Positions 11,435-25,700 of a DNA stretch of 64,000 nt are shown here, in pieces. Numbering within the stretch: the first letter of the stretch is position 1; each line of letters opens with the position of its first letter. The notes under the pieces are model-generated. The model did not search any database, was not told the DNA's origin, and worked only from the letters and a program-made list of their open reading frames with translations. The position numbers and the translations under genes are program-made. Source of the stretch: Mesocentrotus franciscanus (Eukaryota; Echinodermata; Echinoidea; Camarodonta; Strongylocentrotidae). Location: the NCBI GenBank assembly GCA_037976565.1, contig CP137682.1, positions 22,744,800 through 22,808,799 of the forward strand, read 5' to 3'.

Positions 11435-13727
11435 TTATGACGAGTTGCATGGCCTTTGCAGCACAGCCTGAGAAGAGAAGGAAAAAAAGGGGAAAAGGAA
11501 AAGAAAATATTTTTAAAAGACAATAACGAACATGCTCATCTAAATGGAAGGGTTAGGAACATCCACTCAGCATGTTAATGTACATAAAAGAGAAATACAT
11601 GATAATAATGAGAATACTGAAGGGACATCAATGGAGATGTGTGTACTCAAATAAGCCTTATTTATGAACATGTAGTTTTTGAACGATGTGTACATTTGTT
11701 TTCCTTTTTTTTCTTCATGCATACCGGTGAATAAATGTTACATGGAGTTGAAGAAAACCCCCCCAAAACACTTGTATGTCATTTCATTTTCACCATAGCG
11801 TTTTCTTCCTAGGCTGTTTACCATATCATATGTGAATGAGATAATACAGAGTTCAACAGAAAACAAACATACATCAATGCCCTTATAAGAAGCTCCCCTG
11901 TCCTACCTTATACTTAGTGGGCATTCTGTCAACTGTGAGTTCCACGGTCACCTGACTAAAGATCTTGATGACCTGGGTCACGCCCTTTGACCCTGCTTCA
12001 TCCTCCCATTCCAGGGTAAGCTCATAGTGCTTGGCAATTGGAACTGCAGTTAACTTCTTCAAAGGTAAAGCCTGCCATTAAATAAAAATAAAACAAAACA
12101 AAACAAATGATAACAACTTTGAAAGATACTTTCTAAGGAACTTCTATACACAATGCGTCACAGTTCCCTACGTTTCGCTCACACTAGACTTCACTAGAAT
12201 CCCCAATAACTATTCCACAAATCATGGTCACAGCGAAACGTGTGACGCATGTGGATATTAATAGGACCTTGCCATTGGGAGACTGTAGAGCATTTGTTCA
12301 TGGTTCAAGTGAGGAATTCTAATGATGAATTTTCTTAATTGGTCAGTTCTTCTTGATCAAAAGCCCAAGACAGAACACAGTGGAGGAAACTTGCAGATCG
12401 ATGTCCTACTAAGGACGGAACAACCTAAGGTCTAAGGTCTAAGATCTTCTGAAGTTGGTGGAGGGGGTGCACATAACAGAAGATTTTTCGGTCATAAATG
12501 TGAAGCCCAATCTTGGTAACCATTAACATCCGTTATTGGGTAAATACGTGAAAGGTGCCCAATTCCCCATAAGAAACCATAATACTATGGCTTTAAAATT
12601 ATCTACATCATACCCTTAGTCGCTCCCAAATACATAGTAATTATTCATGTTGGTCATAGTAAAGTGATTATATGCGCCTTGACCGCAGACTTAAGGAAAT
12701 TATGTGTTGACTTACATTGCAGTAGACTCTCTTCACTTGTCCAAGATTTATAATTAGGACATCGAATGAGCGATCCAGCACCGCCATCACAATGGCCTTC
12801 TCCACCAAAGGTCCACATTCCTGAATGAAAAGAAAAATGCAAGTTAGATCTTGTTTTCAAAATGTCAAGGTTTATTAGCTACCTTGTTCCATGTGGCAAT
12901 CATGGTGGCTAACATTTTGGAGCTTTCAAAGAAATTGTCAATTTAAGTAGTTTCATATATATTTAGCTATTATGGAATCAAACAAGAAAGACAAAAAAGT
13001 TTGTTGAATCATATAATACATTTTTATGAGATAGATATAATGAAATCAAATTAGAAAAAAGCATAAATGAAAAGGAATGCTATAAACATATGACCCAGAT
13101 GAGACAGACATAAAATGTGAGTAAGCTACAAAAAAAATAGTTAGAATGAGAAGCGAGCAAGAGAGGAGACAGAGAGGAAGACAGATAGAGAGAGAGGAGG
13201 AATAGATAGATAGATAGCAAGAGAAAGAGAGGGGGAAAATGAGAGGGTAAGAGAACAATATGAATAACGAGGGGAGAGAAAGATAGAGAGATGAATAAGA
13301 GAAGAAAGAAATAAGAAATAAGGAGAGAAAGCAGGATAGAGAGAGAGAGAGAGAGAGGGGGAGGGGGAGAGACAGACAGACAGACTTACAGGGAGAGAGA
13401 GTAAAATATGAATACGGACAAAAAGAACAATGACTGGAATGGAAAAAAACATGAACACGGATATTAAAAAATTAAGGGTACTACCAGTTGTTCGAATATC
13501 ATTTTCAACTGAAGTATAAACTGAAAATTAATAATTGTCTTTAATTTTATATCAATATCACTGCACCTTAAACAGCCAAACAATGATTGGACCAACCTTG
13601 ACAAACTGGCAGAAGAAGAGATCACTGCTTTTATCGGACACTTCCTTGGCTGCATCCTTAGCATCATTGCATCTCATGGCTTGTCTCTGTAGTCTCTCTG
13701 GGTCTCTCTCCATTACCGGACCACACG
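11435..13727 (-). CDS. DIS3L2: DIS3L2 exons 21-24: RNB end and S1 domain
   Basis: Exon 21 ([28 protein letters not shown]) ends the RNB domain. Exons 22-23 ([57 protein letters not shown]) match the C-terminal S1-like barrel. The last coding exon is only 33 nt: after a pyrimidine-rich acceptor (CTTCTCTTCTCAG, AG at 11468-11469) it reads [10 protein letters not shown] then TAA. This parallels the -ILKRPG- end of vertebrate DIS3L2. If intron 23 were retained the protein would instead end in seven other residues (VGQGSFL) before TAA. Confidence 0.85.
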
Positions 13728-16700
13728 CTGGTATAATAAGATAAACTTCCATACATGAGTTCCATACACGAGTTGAGACTTTAACTTAATTCCCCCCCAC
13801 AGGGCCACACCCTTTTATCAAAGTCCACGTGTAAAAAGTCTACATTGCTTGGGAAATGTGTAAGGAAGCATCATTGCACCCAATGGATTGCCTCTGTAGT
13901 CTCTCTGGATCTCTCTCCATTACAAGACCACAACCTGGTATAAACATAATTACAATAGTCTATATCAGATGGGTCTTTTCTTTCCTTCTTTCTTTCTTTC
14001 TTCTCTCTTTCTTTCTCACTCACACTATACATGTACATTTTCATGTATCTGATAATTTTTCTACTGATCTATCTATCTAGTTATCTAGTTCCCTCCTCTC
14101 TCTTTCTCTCTCTCTCTCTCTATTGATTAATCCATCTTTTTAATTAATCTATTGTTATATCCATCTCTCTCTCTCTCTCTCCGATCTAGATATCTTAATC
14201 TATTTATCTTTGAACTATGGATTTAAAGCACAAACCCTCTCTTCTTCATCATATTTTTGTGTCATCATATCATACCAACACCTGGGGGTGTTTCACAAAG
14301 ACCAAGATCGACTTTAACTATGGCAGGCCGTCATGCCACTGGTTGCTCTCACCATTGGTCTCTTAATTATGATCTTCAGATAATATGTTTTCCTTCAATA
14401 ATGAACTATCAAAAAACGTAAATTCTGTAGATTTGTGACCATGATTTGTACGTCCCTTGAGAGACCAATGCCAGTAAACGGTAAGAGCAAATAGTGGCAT
14501 GAAAGGCCTGCCATAGTTAAGTCCAACTTAAAGTCGATCTTAGTCTTTGTGAAACACCCCTCTGGACTTAATACCGCATATCTCTCCATCTCAATACACA
14601 TTTTGTACATTCTGTTTGTGTACTCACCAAGAGATGAAGCGAGCATTCTATGTACCAGTATATCAGGGTATCTTCTGATGGGAGATGTAAAATGAGTGTA
14701 CAGTGGTACGTTCAGTGCATAGTGACGATACATCTCCTCATCCTCTAGACTCGCACAGCAGAAGTACCTTGCTTTCTGTTTAACGGAAATAGGAAAAATC
14801 AAGAAATTTAAGATTTTAAGATTTGTTAACACGTGACACCGTAAATCACCTTTAACAAAATCTGTATTGCAGAATATTGCAGTTTTGCAGAAAAATATAA
14901 TTACATTATAAAGCATAGAGAATTTTCAGCAAGGTTGAGTCATTATGTTATATCATTATTGAAGTATGAAGGGCTTTGTGCTAACCATAACAATCAGTAT
15001 ATCTTATGCTTTGCACAAAAGTACCAAGATGCCTTGCAATTTTAAACCCATATCTCAAGGTTTGTGAAAAAGTGCTCAGATGACCGTGCAGTTTTTCTCT
15101 ATATCTCATTGTTTGGGGTAAGCGAACGTGTGAAAAAGCATATACGCATTTAAATATGCCAAGGCCAAGACATTTGATGTATGCGTGCAGCCCTTGCACG
15201 TGCTTGGGTAAAGACGAAATATGCTTTTCATCCTGTGTTTAATATTGAAAATAATTAGAAACATCAGGATGTATCGAGGTAAATTGAGGTACTAGATATC
15301 AAACAATTAATAATAATAATAATATTGAATGGCTTTTCTTTCGTGAGGTACAAGGGTAAATCACACTCGCTTTGAGAATATTTCACTTGTCATGTCAACT
15401 AGTGGAATATGCTCATCAGCTCGTGGGATACACCCTTGTATACCACTCTAGCCAATCCCCCAAAGAAGTCTTGAACAGTGCGTTAGAACTGTGAAGGTAT
15501 TCATTTTTCTTCCAGAAACAATAACCATTACCTCTATCATGAAATGGATATCTACAGTAGTTATGTCATGCCCATATCACCAATGAAACAAGCATTTTAA
15601 GTCAAATTTCACTCTTGAAAGGTTTGTTGCCCCAGCAGAGGTTATATACATGTAAAACCCAGATGGTGCTTCCCAGTTATTTTAATAACTGAACAGCAGA
15701 TATGACGGATTTTCAAGCTCACCTGCATTGGTTTAGAGTAGAGGACAGTTAGCACCTTCAGCAGAGACTTGGCTTGTTCGTCTGATGTACAATACCTGTT
15801 CAGAGATGCCTAGGGGATGAAAAACAAAAATATTGAAGGAAACCGTATCTCATTCGACTAAGACTATTGTATTGTATTGTATTGCTTTATATATAACCAG
15901 ACTGCCCTTGTCTTAACTCTGGCAATACAATTATTCTTACTAGGCAATACCGACGCATATATCCCCCTCCAAAAAAAAGCAAGTCAATTTAAAGACACAT
16001 TATCGTGGGAGAATTCAACACTGTTTGGCTATTTAACCGATTACAGGCGTTATCAATCACCCAGAGTGGACTTAACTTTCAAAAGCAACAGGGGCCCGTT
16101 TCATAAAACTCTTTATCTATAACAAATGCTAAATTTCTATGACAAATTTGCTCTCAGCCAATCAGATGCCTTGATTTCAGTAGCTTATAACAGTTTCTTG
16201 TAACTTGTTATTGATATCAAGTTTTATGAAACAGGGTCCAGGTCTTATATAATGCATCTGTAAAGAAAAGTCATCCTCATAAATTCTGGATCTAAAAAAT
16301 GACTGAACACTTTGTAATTCTCTCGTGGTAAGTTCCATGTGAGACATGAGTTTCGCTGTGTGCCAGAATTATGCATACATGTAAAAGTACATTAATTGGT
16401 AATTCCATCAAGTCTTGTGTTTGCAAACTATAATGCAATGCACACAAAAAGTTCAGAGATTATGTCTTTAAAGGGAGTGTAGCATGGCAAATACTGGTTA
16501 ACGCCATCTACGTATTCTTTTGGACAACTGCACGTAAACGAATGGACTTGATTAACGGTAGTCAGCGACTTAATCTCTACATTGTCAGCGCGTGCTAGCG
16601 TTCGCGAACTAGACCGGAGTTCTCCTCACGCTTCGGTTTCGCGTATGTTGCACGCACGTGAATGCTGCGGTCGCGTCGTCCGTAGTCGTATTATACGCGA

Positions 16701-19700
16701 TTGGCCCGAGTCAGGCCACTGGAAACACGGGAAAGACACATAGTCTCGTCATGCTACAGTCCCTTTAATAGAATCTACCCAGCATTCCACATTTTTGTTC
16801 AACCTCACCTGAAGCTTTCCGGCCGTTGTTCCATCCATGTCCAAACCAAGACCTTCACAGAGCGTCGCTAGGTCGTCCATCATCTTCTCCTTGGGCGGTG
16901 GGTGTCGCCTCAGAAACGCCCTCTGTGGTTCTGCTTTGTAGATTCGGTGAGCTGCCGCCATGTTGGCTAGTAACATGAACTCCTCAACCAATCTGGTAAC
17001 AAAGATATAATAAGAAATACATGAAAACATGTCTACAAATTGAATATTGTCAAATACAACAACAAAAAACAGCAAAATCATAATTGGTGTCCACAATGAA
17101 TCCTATACAGAAGGAAAAGTGCACAGATGTATACCAGTAGTAACATCAAATGTCAAACAGCCTGTTGCTGAATATATTTTTCCCCCTTTCCTTTTCAAAA
17201 GAGGCCTTACGCGTTTGTTAATTTTATTGGCGAGATTTCTTTGCATCTTTAAATATGACTTTGTGTTTGTTTGTGTTATCACCAGAACTCTTTTAGAGCT
17301 TCCTGAACTAAATTTTGACACTATGCTGTAATTCCATTACTGTCAGGTCTAAAACCTAAATTCTGCTGCGAGATAGGTCTCAAGAAGCTTGCAGCACGGC
17401 AAGTGAAAGCTTACAAAAAACAGGTAATTTTTCCACTGATTGAGAAGAAAGAACTAACTTTTTGAAGTCCATAACAATTTCTTACCTATTACTGTCTCTC
17501 TGTTGGTAGACTGAATAACCATTGGGAAGTGTTGTTTCTGCATTCAATGAATACTGTAGTTTCACTTGATCGAGTCGTAGAGCACCACCATCAAAACGTT
17601 TCTTGCGTAGGTTTGAAGCAATCTGTCAGGCAAGAAAAAATTACAGATCTGATGGATGAACAATTCAATTCAATTTCAATTCAAATTCAATTTCAAATCA
17701 TTTATTTCCCATTTTACAACAATGTGAACACAGGTACATGGGTAAAATAACAGCACTCTGTGAAGTCACAATGAGCGTGATAATGAACTTGACAAGTCTT
17801 GTTCATTATCCCATTGTGACTTAACCTACATGCAGGGCATATTCACTAATGCACGTGTAAACATGAATTATGCGTTTGATGAATGATCATACGAAACTGA
17901 ATCCATCAGATACCTTCTGCATATTGAGCACAGCTTGAGCCACGTCATTCCTGCTGAAGCCGTTAGTGATCTCTGGAAGCACGATGTCGTCCCCTTTCTC
18001 TTCCCAGTTCTCTATCATGTCTTGGGCATGGAGGTAACTGAGCTTGACACAGGAACGGATCACAGAACGGCCACACCATTCTTGCAAGATCTATTAAGAC
18101 AAGGAATTTTAAAAAAAGATAGTTGAAGAAAGGCACCAATTTTCTTTTAATTATCTATTATAAAAGTGAATGGATGTATTAACTACTGAGTCTACAAGCA
18201 CATTCATAAATATTATTGATTTCATAAAATGTTATGAACTTTCCAGACAAACTAAAAGGTTTTATAGAAACATGAAGCAAAGATGGCATGGAGGTAACTC
18301 AGTTTGATGCAGGATCACTAACAATGCCACACCATTCTTTTGCAAGATCTATCATGACAAGCCATAGAAATGATGGTTGAATATAGACTTACATGAACTT
18401 TTGAAAAAATGTCATTTTCATATATTTTGTAAGTGAATAACCGAATGAACTACTTTTTCCTTATCAACAATAACATATTCAGACATCAATCATTCTAATC
18501 ATAAGTCAACATCATGAAACAAATGCAAAAAACAAAACAAAAAATAGAGGCATTTTAAAGGCATGTGATACTTGGACTTTGGTCACGGCCAAACTTGATC
18601 TGCATCAAAAGACCATCTACTCATCTTGCTCCCCTTGAGCATTGTGTCTCCTTGGAAGATGTACTGACAGGAGACTTATTAAAGGAATCACCGGCCAATG
18701 AGGACATGTTTCCCTTGAGCGGTCTTGAAAAGGGTGTGATCAGTTGTATGAAATTTGGACAAAAATAATGATCGTGTATGTGATAGTTACACCTTGCTCC
18801 ATATTTCTGGTGTAAAGGTTACCAGGTAAATACTTTATAGAAGAATGTTGACATTTCAAGCCACTATTAAAAAATATGAAGAATCAGTTTAGTATTCTCA
18901 CCTCTCCTTCTTCTGTCATGCTCCATATAAAAGACATAGTAAGTCTCTCCTCATTGGGATTCAAACTACATAGCTCCTCACAAAGTAATCGCGGCAACAT
19001 TGGAATTACCTACATGAATAAGAAGACATTATAATGAGAATAAGAATAGGAAAAAGAATCAAATTCAATGGTATTTTCACATTTGCTTGATTTTAGAAAC
19101 ATGGAAATTGTTTATTGCCGTTCGGTTCAATGCCACTTGGCCCCCTACCTCATCTAACTTCATTTACTCTGTGTGGACAAAATGACCAGTGAACAAAAAC
19201 AAATGATGGACGAACTCCTCATGTTAGACTCAATTATATTAGGCTGTTTGGGCATTGGGTCAAATTAAATCGGACCAAATATCAAATTACCATGATTATT
19301 TGAAAATTCTGATACATAGTAGTAGTATAATTCAAAGAACAAAACGTAATTCATTCAAAATTTAATAAAAATATTATCCTTGTTATTCCAGCTCTTCAAT
19401 ACAAGATGCATCACTGTTCACGAATTGTCTCATTTGTACCCTAAGGCATGAATGAATGAATAAATAACTAAATAAATTATTAATTATTTATTCATTCATT
19501 CATTTGAGGTGCTGTGAAACTGTTTAATATGTGTAGGAGAGCTATATAAATGACTTTATTATTCATTCATTCATCAATCACCTAATGAATGAACGAATCG
19601 ATCAGGTGTCGTGGTCGAGTGGTTACGTCGCTGGACTGTCGATCACAAGGTCCGCGGTTCGAGTCCCGCCGCGGCACTAATGTCCTTTGGCAAGACATTG

Positions 19701-22700
19701 ATCTACATTTGCCACACTTAACCCAGGTGATGTAAATGGGTACCGGGCAGGAATTAATTCCTTGAAATGCTAGAGCGCCGTAATGGCAGCACAGCTAAAG
19801 CCAGGGTAATAATCTCCAAGTTTGGAAGCGCTTAGAGACTTAATTGTAATTCACGCTATATAAAAGCTGAGTATTATTATTATTATTATTATCAATCAAT
19901 CAATGGAATGAGGAGAATAATAAGATTACTAACATATATACGATTTGTTAGGCACCAATTCCACTTGAAATCAAACACTCAAGATGGTAAAAGATTTTAT
20001 TTTTGTACTAACCTTTTGGACCAGATAAACACTAGTAGCTCTGTGACTTGCTGTCTTATCCAAACTGGTATCTTCTTTCACAAAGTAGCTCACATCAGCA
20101 ATGTGAACACCCATTTCATAGATGCCTATGTACAGAAGAGAAAAGGAAAAAGTATGATATACAATCACTGAATAGTTTTTCAAAAGGATATTCACCGATG
20201 TGTCATAATACTCGGATCTTCTAAAAGCACTGCATTAATGTCAAAATATTTGGCCGCAACTGTTACCATTTAATCCTTAGTCTGTTTACCGCACAGAAAA
20301 ATCAGTAAATTTACCATCAGTATTGTACATTGTCACATGTAAAAATATGAATAGCTAACTGGTGATACTTCCAAAATGGTTAGATAAGGATATCAAATTT
20401 TGTATGACACTTCCACTCTATATCATAGGATGTTCTATAAGATGATTATTTGTCACTGCCAAGCTAGGATCACATGGGAGGTGGAATCCTTCTCCCCCAC
20501 CACAACACAGCAACTGTGAGATCACAAAAATAGCCTGACCTTTTTACATGTATGGTTAAACATGTAAACAGCTATCCATGAAGTGTAGGACCGATAATGT
20601 AGCCCAGTGGGTCGAACAGGACATACACTGTATGCATCTTTCATATACTCACCATCTCCTAAATCTTTACAGTGAAGAGCATCATCCAGATCTCTGGCTG
20701 TTGTTGGATCGATGGTGAAGATGCACTCCGACCTCAGGTCACGTCGCTGTGACAACTCCTCCGCAGGTATCCTCCAAGGGCGCTCTTTTGGAAGGTCCTC
20801 AAGAACCTGCAAAAAAAAAACAACAACAAGGTCATCATAAGTTTAAAAACATATTAGTCCCTGAAATATATGGCCAGGAGATTGAATTTGAAATTCAAGG
20901 AAGCCTATACTTTATTACAGTACATGTTACAGTAGAGAGGTGGAGTATTTGATGAGTCGATACCAAGAAGCAAATGACTCAACTGTCACTGTCTCATACA
21001 GATCAAGATTTGACAAATACTTTATGGGGCGGCAAGCCAGCAAGTGTCAAGCCCTTTCTTCTGTACAAGTGCTCTAGCGATAATTTCTCTAGGCTTTGTT
21101 GTATGAAAGATAAAAAGAAAGAGGTAAGGTTGAAATTTGATTTTAGGTTAGTGTCTTGCCAAAGGATGTAAGTGATGTGGCAGGGATTTGAACCCTGTAC
21201 CTTGTGTTTCAGAGTCCAGAGACTTATCCACTAGACCACAGCACTTCTACATGTGGTAAGATAGACTTACTTCAGCAGTAAACTCGGAACTGTCGATGCC
21301 ATGCTCAATCAGCATAGCCGTCGTTTCGGCCTCTACTTCTCCCGCCTGTCCAATACTATATAGCAAATGCCTGTGGGTAAGAAAATAAAAGGGGGACCAG
21401 CTGAAATTACTCATTGGGAACAGTCAGGTTACTTGTTATCCTATATAAATACTTACGGAATACACATACAAGTCTCTATATCGTCTGTTCAGAGCCATAA
21501 GGGCATTAACTCTGTGTTAGACTTTATGAGTAAATGCCCTTCTGGCTCCAAACAGAAAATATATTGGTACATAGCCTGTTCAGGGCTCTATCACCACAGG
21601 CTTGTATTTTCATACTTCATATATAATTGCAATGCAGTGGAATACAGGTAACTATGGGGGCACAATGTATGACCCCCTCCAATAAGGTGGGAAGGGAATA
21701 TAAAAAGGAGATAATAATAATAATCTGAATAAAAAGATTGCCTCATAACATTAGGAGCCAGAGCAATATAACACTGAGTTCCCATAGGCAATCTTTTTAT
21801 TCAGATGGTCATATCTCTTAACATTACTTAACATATTAAATTGGTTTTCAACATTTGGACATTATTTTTGGTGGTCTTTCGGAAAATGAAGAAAAAATTG
21901 AGAAATTCCAAAAATAGATTTTTGATGACGTCACACTTCACCACTCTATAGGACCCTGTCCCATACCCTCCCTCTAATCAGTGGCCTTGTTAATTAACAT
22001 TTCTTCTACCAGGTAAGTCCACATCGCCCCCTCAATACCAGTGGCTCCTTGATACATGTTGAAAGACTCCCACTACACCATTGTTGGTATCTACATAAGA
22101 TTGTTGTTTGTTTGTTGTTGTTGTTTTTAGAATATCCAGATGTCTACTTTAAAACTAAATAGCATAGAATTGCATAATGGATGAGAGAAAACTAGAGAGG
22201 TTTCATATTCTTCATCCAAGATATGAAGTTAAATGTATGGCTAATTTCTATAAAACATCTTAAATACTTGTGAAAGCAATATGGAGGAATAACTAATATC
22301 CTTTAGCTGAGAGTCGACTGTTAAAAAGATGGCACGATGGAATGATCTGTGGCAGCCGATCACAGCTTTTTCTGTTTACCTGCACTTTACATGTAGATGC
22401 TTTATGTTTGATTTAGATTCCTGATCCTTTTTGCATTTTCATCTGAGGGCAAGATAAAAAGCTTCAGTATGTCTGTATCTAAAGATAGTCTTACATTTTG
22501 GAATACTAATTGTCTCTTTACCAAGTGGAGTAACTACTTACCCTTTGGCAAATGGTGAGATGGGTGGCCAATCGATGATCTGTGCAATGAAGAGTGTGTT
22601 TGCAAAGTCCTGGGGTCTTTGAGAAAACGTAGCTGGGCATTCCTTCCTTGGGATGTAGATCCGAGGGACACGGTGGTCAGTTGGAGCAAACATCACATCA

Positions 22701-25700
22701 GATGCTCTCTGGGAATTACAAAAAGGAGAACCATAAGGGTTGTGGATCATGCAATAACAATGATTTATTTGCAAAACCTAGATATATACAGATATGTACA
22801 TAATACAATTGTTTCTTATAGTGCCGAAAACCAAATGATTTATTGCTTAATTTGCTCTACATAAAAGAAAAATTAATGAGAACAAGTGATAATATAAATA
22901 AAACAATGTTTACTTATCAATGTTTTCAAGAAAGAATCAACAAAAGTAGGTGTAAGCTGTAATACCTCAGGGTGTTCCAACTTTTGGGAACGTAACTACA
23001 CTCCCCAGATTTTGAGTTGAAGTGGGGTATAAAGTGGGCAATGTGAAGAGTGAATATTTGTATAATTTTGAATAAATTAGCATAAATTATGTAACAAATT
23101 AAGAAAATAAAATGATTTGGTCATCAAATGAAAATTAGTAAGTACTTTCACCGTGTGATTTTTTTTTTTGTATTTTCATTTAGTAACAGAATTAGTTAGA
23201 GAATGATATGACTTGTATTTCAAATCTGACATTTCTGACAGTTCAGCATCTTTCAAGAATATGGCTGCTATCATTAAGGGTAATATGATATATGTAAGTA
23301 ATAAGTAATATCTTCTATACCGGGTTAGATGGAAGCTTTAGATGTCCACTGGCTGCTCTGGAATGCTTGTATTCACAGATGTAGACGACCCTGGCAGTCT
23401 TGGGCGCCATGCGTGGATCGTCTCCAAGTGTCCCACAGATTTTCTTTTAGTAAAAAAGAAAAAGCTATACGTAAAGCATGGTTTACCTACAAATCGTATA
23501 TTATTATTATAGTTAACCAATACACTTTGAATAGAAATTTAAAAATTAGTTTTATAGGTTTCCTGGATGCCTTGCACATTTTACTGATTACTCAGCAGTT
23601 ATTCATTTTCTTTCAGAACAATGTGGCAGATGCAATTTATCTTTACATATACATGTATGTATGTGACAATATATATATATATTTGGTAAATTATCATTAT
23701 GCTGTTATATTATTCTGGAAACTATTTTTGATCAAAACCCAAAATTATCTTACCTGGGGAGTGCCCCCTCCACTGGTTGAGGATCCTCTGTTATTACTTG
23801 GGGTATGAGGGGTGTCTTCTATCACTTCGCTACTTGACGAAATCTCAGACCTAGGATGATTTAAAGGAATAAGCAATAAATACCCTTTGTTCAAAAGTGC
23901 TCTGTGACAAAATGTAAACGGTTTGGACCTTTAAGAGTGATGTTATATGCACTCTTACAAAGAAAAGAGTTAATGGTATTCCAACCAGTTTTGGCTGCCT
24001 CATGAGCCTATTGCATCACGGAGGGAGCAGGTGCTGTTATTTGTGACTACTCGGTGGAACCTAAGACACAGAGTAAATCTAGTAAGAAACTCAAAATACC
24101 CTTTGTTCAAAAGAGCTGTGTGATCAAATTCTCAAAAGAGTTTAAACAATAACTGATTTTTTTTTCATGGTAGCTCTAGGTAATAATATGATAGCAGGGC
24201 CCTCAGGGAGAACAGTATGAATACTGATGAGGCTACCCTGGGTAAACAAGACATATTATTATTATTTATATTCACTCAGACTAATAACAAAAGGGTTTAA
24301 TAACTTCACAATCCCTCGATTGGTATCAGAAGGGTCTCGTGAACCCTATTCAGAAAGGCCACTTGTCTCTCAAGGTTTCTACTCAGGTGGTCTTTATAGA
24401 GTTCTCACATGACCTCACCAACTATCCAGCCACCCATGTCAATGGGCAAGTAAAGCGCTTTACAAGTTGAGATGAAAATAGGACAGCATAGGCACGTAGG
24501 AAAGTATAATTACTTCTATGTAAGTTATATGTTGATACAAAAATGTGAAGGGCAATAGGCTCAAGTGATTCCTTTTCTTTTTTTCTCCTTTTATTTGGTT
24601 TTTTGACATCAGGTAGAACCCTTTAAAGGCAGGTTTGACTCTATCTCCACTCACCTCGCATCCGACCACTCCCTGCGCACCAGGTCTCCCACCTTGTCCT
24701 GCTCCTCGCCCGACGTGGCCGAGACGTCTGCGAAACCGAACGCTGCCTCAGAGTCGTTGAGATGCAAGCTACTCATCTGGTCCGATACATCAAGTTCATT
24801 CAAGCTACTAGTGTCACAATCACCTGATCATTTGGATGCAAAATTAATTAAATCATCTAATTACTTTCACAAATTTTACTTTATTTTTCTTTAATTTTGT
24901 ACATACACATATAGCAAATGCTGAGAGCCAGAAGGGTGTTAACTCTCATCCTTTCACAGAGTTAAGCCTTTCTAGCTCTTTGAAAATGGTATGATTTTAT
25001 CATTTACACCACAGAAAATAGGATGTGAAATATCTTTTGAAAGCAATGAATTAAAGGGATTGGGTAACTTTGTCTCAGATTCTGAAACAAAATCCTGGAT
25101 TTAGCTCATGATGCAATGATAATTATAAACCTTTAGGTCAGTCAGGAACCCCATGACTTGTACAAGCCGATCGTCTGTCTGATTATCAAGATATTTATGA
25201 TTGGAAATCGAAATCAAATTTTGTGTTTTCCTAACGGTTTTCATAACACTACAGTCTATTGGGGAAACAAGTATGGTAAAACCGGTCACTCAAAGATTTT
25301 TACTTTTTTGAGGCACTTTTTGATCGTTTTGAAGCGCAATTTTTTAGGGCTTCAATATTACACCATATCACAGACACTGATAACACGTAGGGCCGTGCAT
25401 CTCGATTTAACATTGTTTAACGATGCCTTTAAATGAATGTGGTTGTAGCAATCAACATAGAAGCTTTGTCAAGTGAAAACCCATGTCAGACAAAAAGAAA
25501 AAGCTGCATTATCTCCTGTAATAGGCTCAGCATTAACTTTTTCAGAGGGCGCCAGTATGACAATTTCAGGTCTGCATGATTGGGGCCACTGTTATAATTT
25601 GAAAATTTGAGGGTCTGGACGTAGAATTTTGGGACCCATGTGGACTAGGTGCCTCAAGTCCTGGATATCATTTTATATGGCATATCAACCAACATACAAA

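Noticed and set aside
13141..13458. Ser/Leu/Pro-rich membrane-like protein on the minus strand
   Set aside because: Low-complexity reading of a GA-rich tract inside a DIS3L2 intron.
15340..15460. Inverted pair GTACAAGGGT / ACCCTTGTATACC as a MITE
   Set aside because: The stem is short and the outer ends do not match well enough to set boundaries.
19603..19680. A true tRNA gene (consensus A and B boxes)
   Set aside because: No acceptor-stem pairing around the boxes. The sequence continues into a SINE body with an (ATT)n tail.
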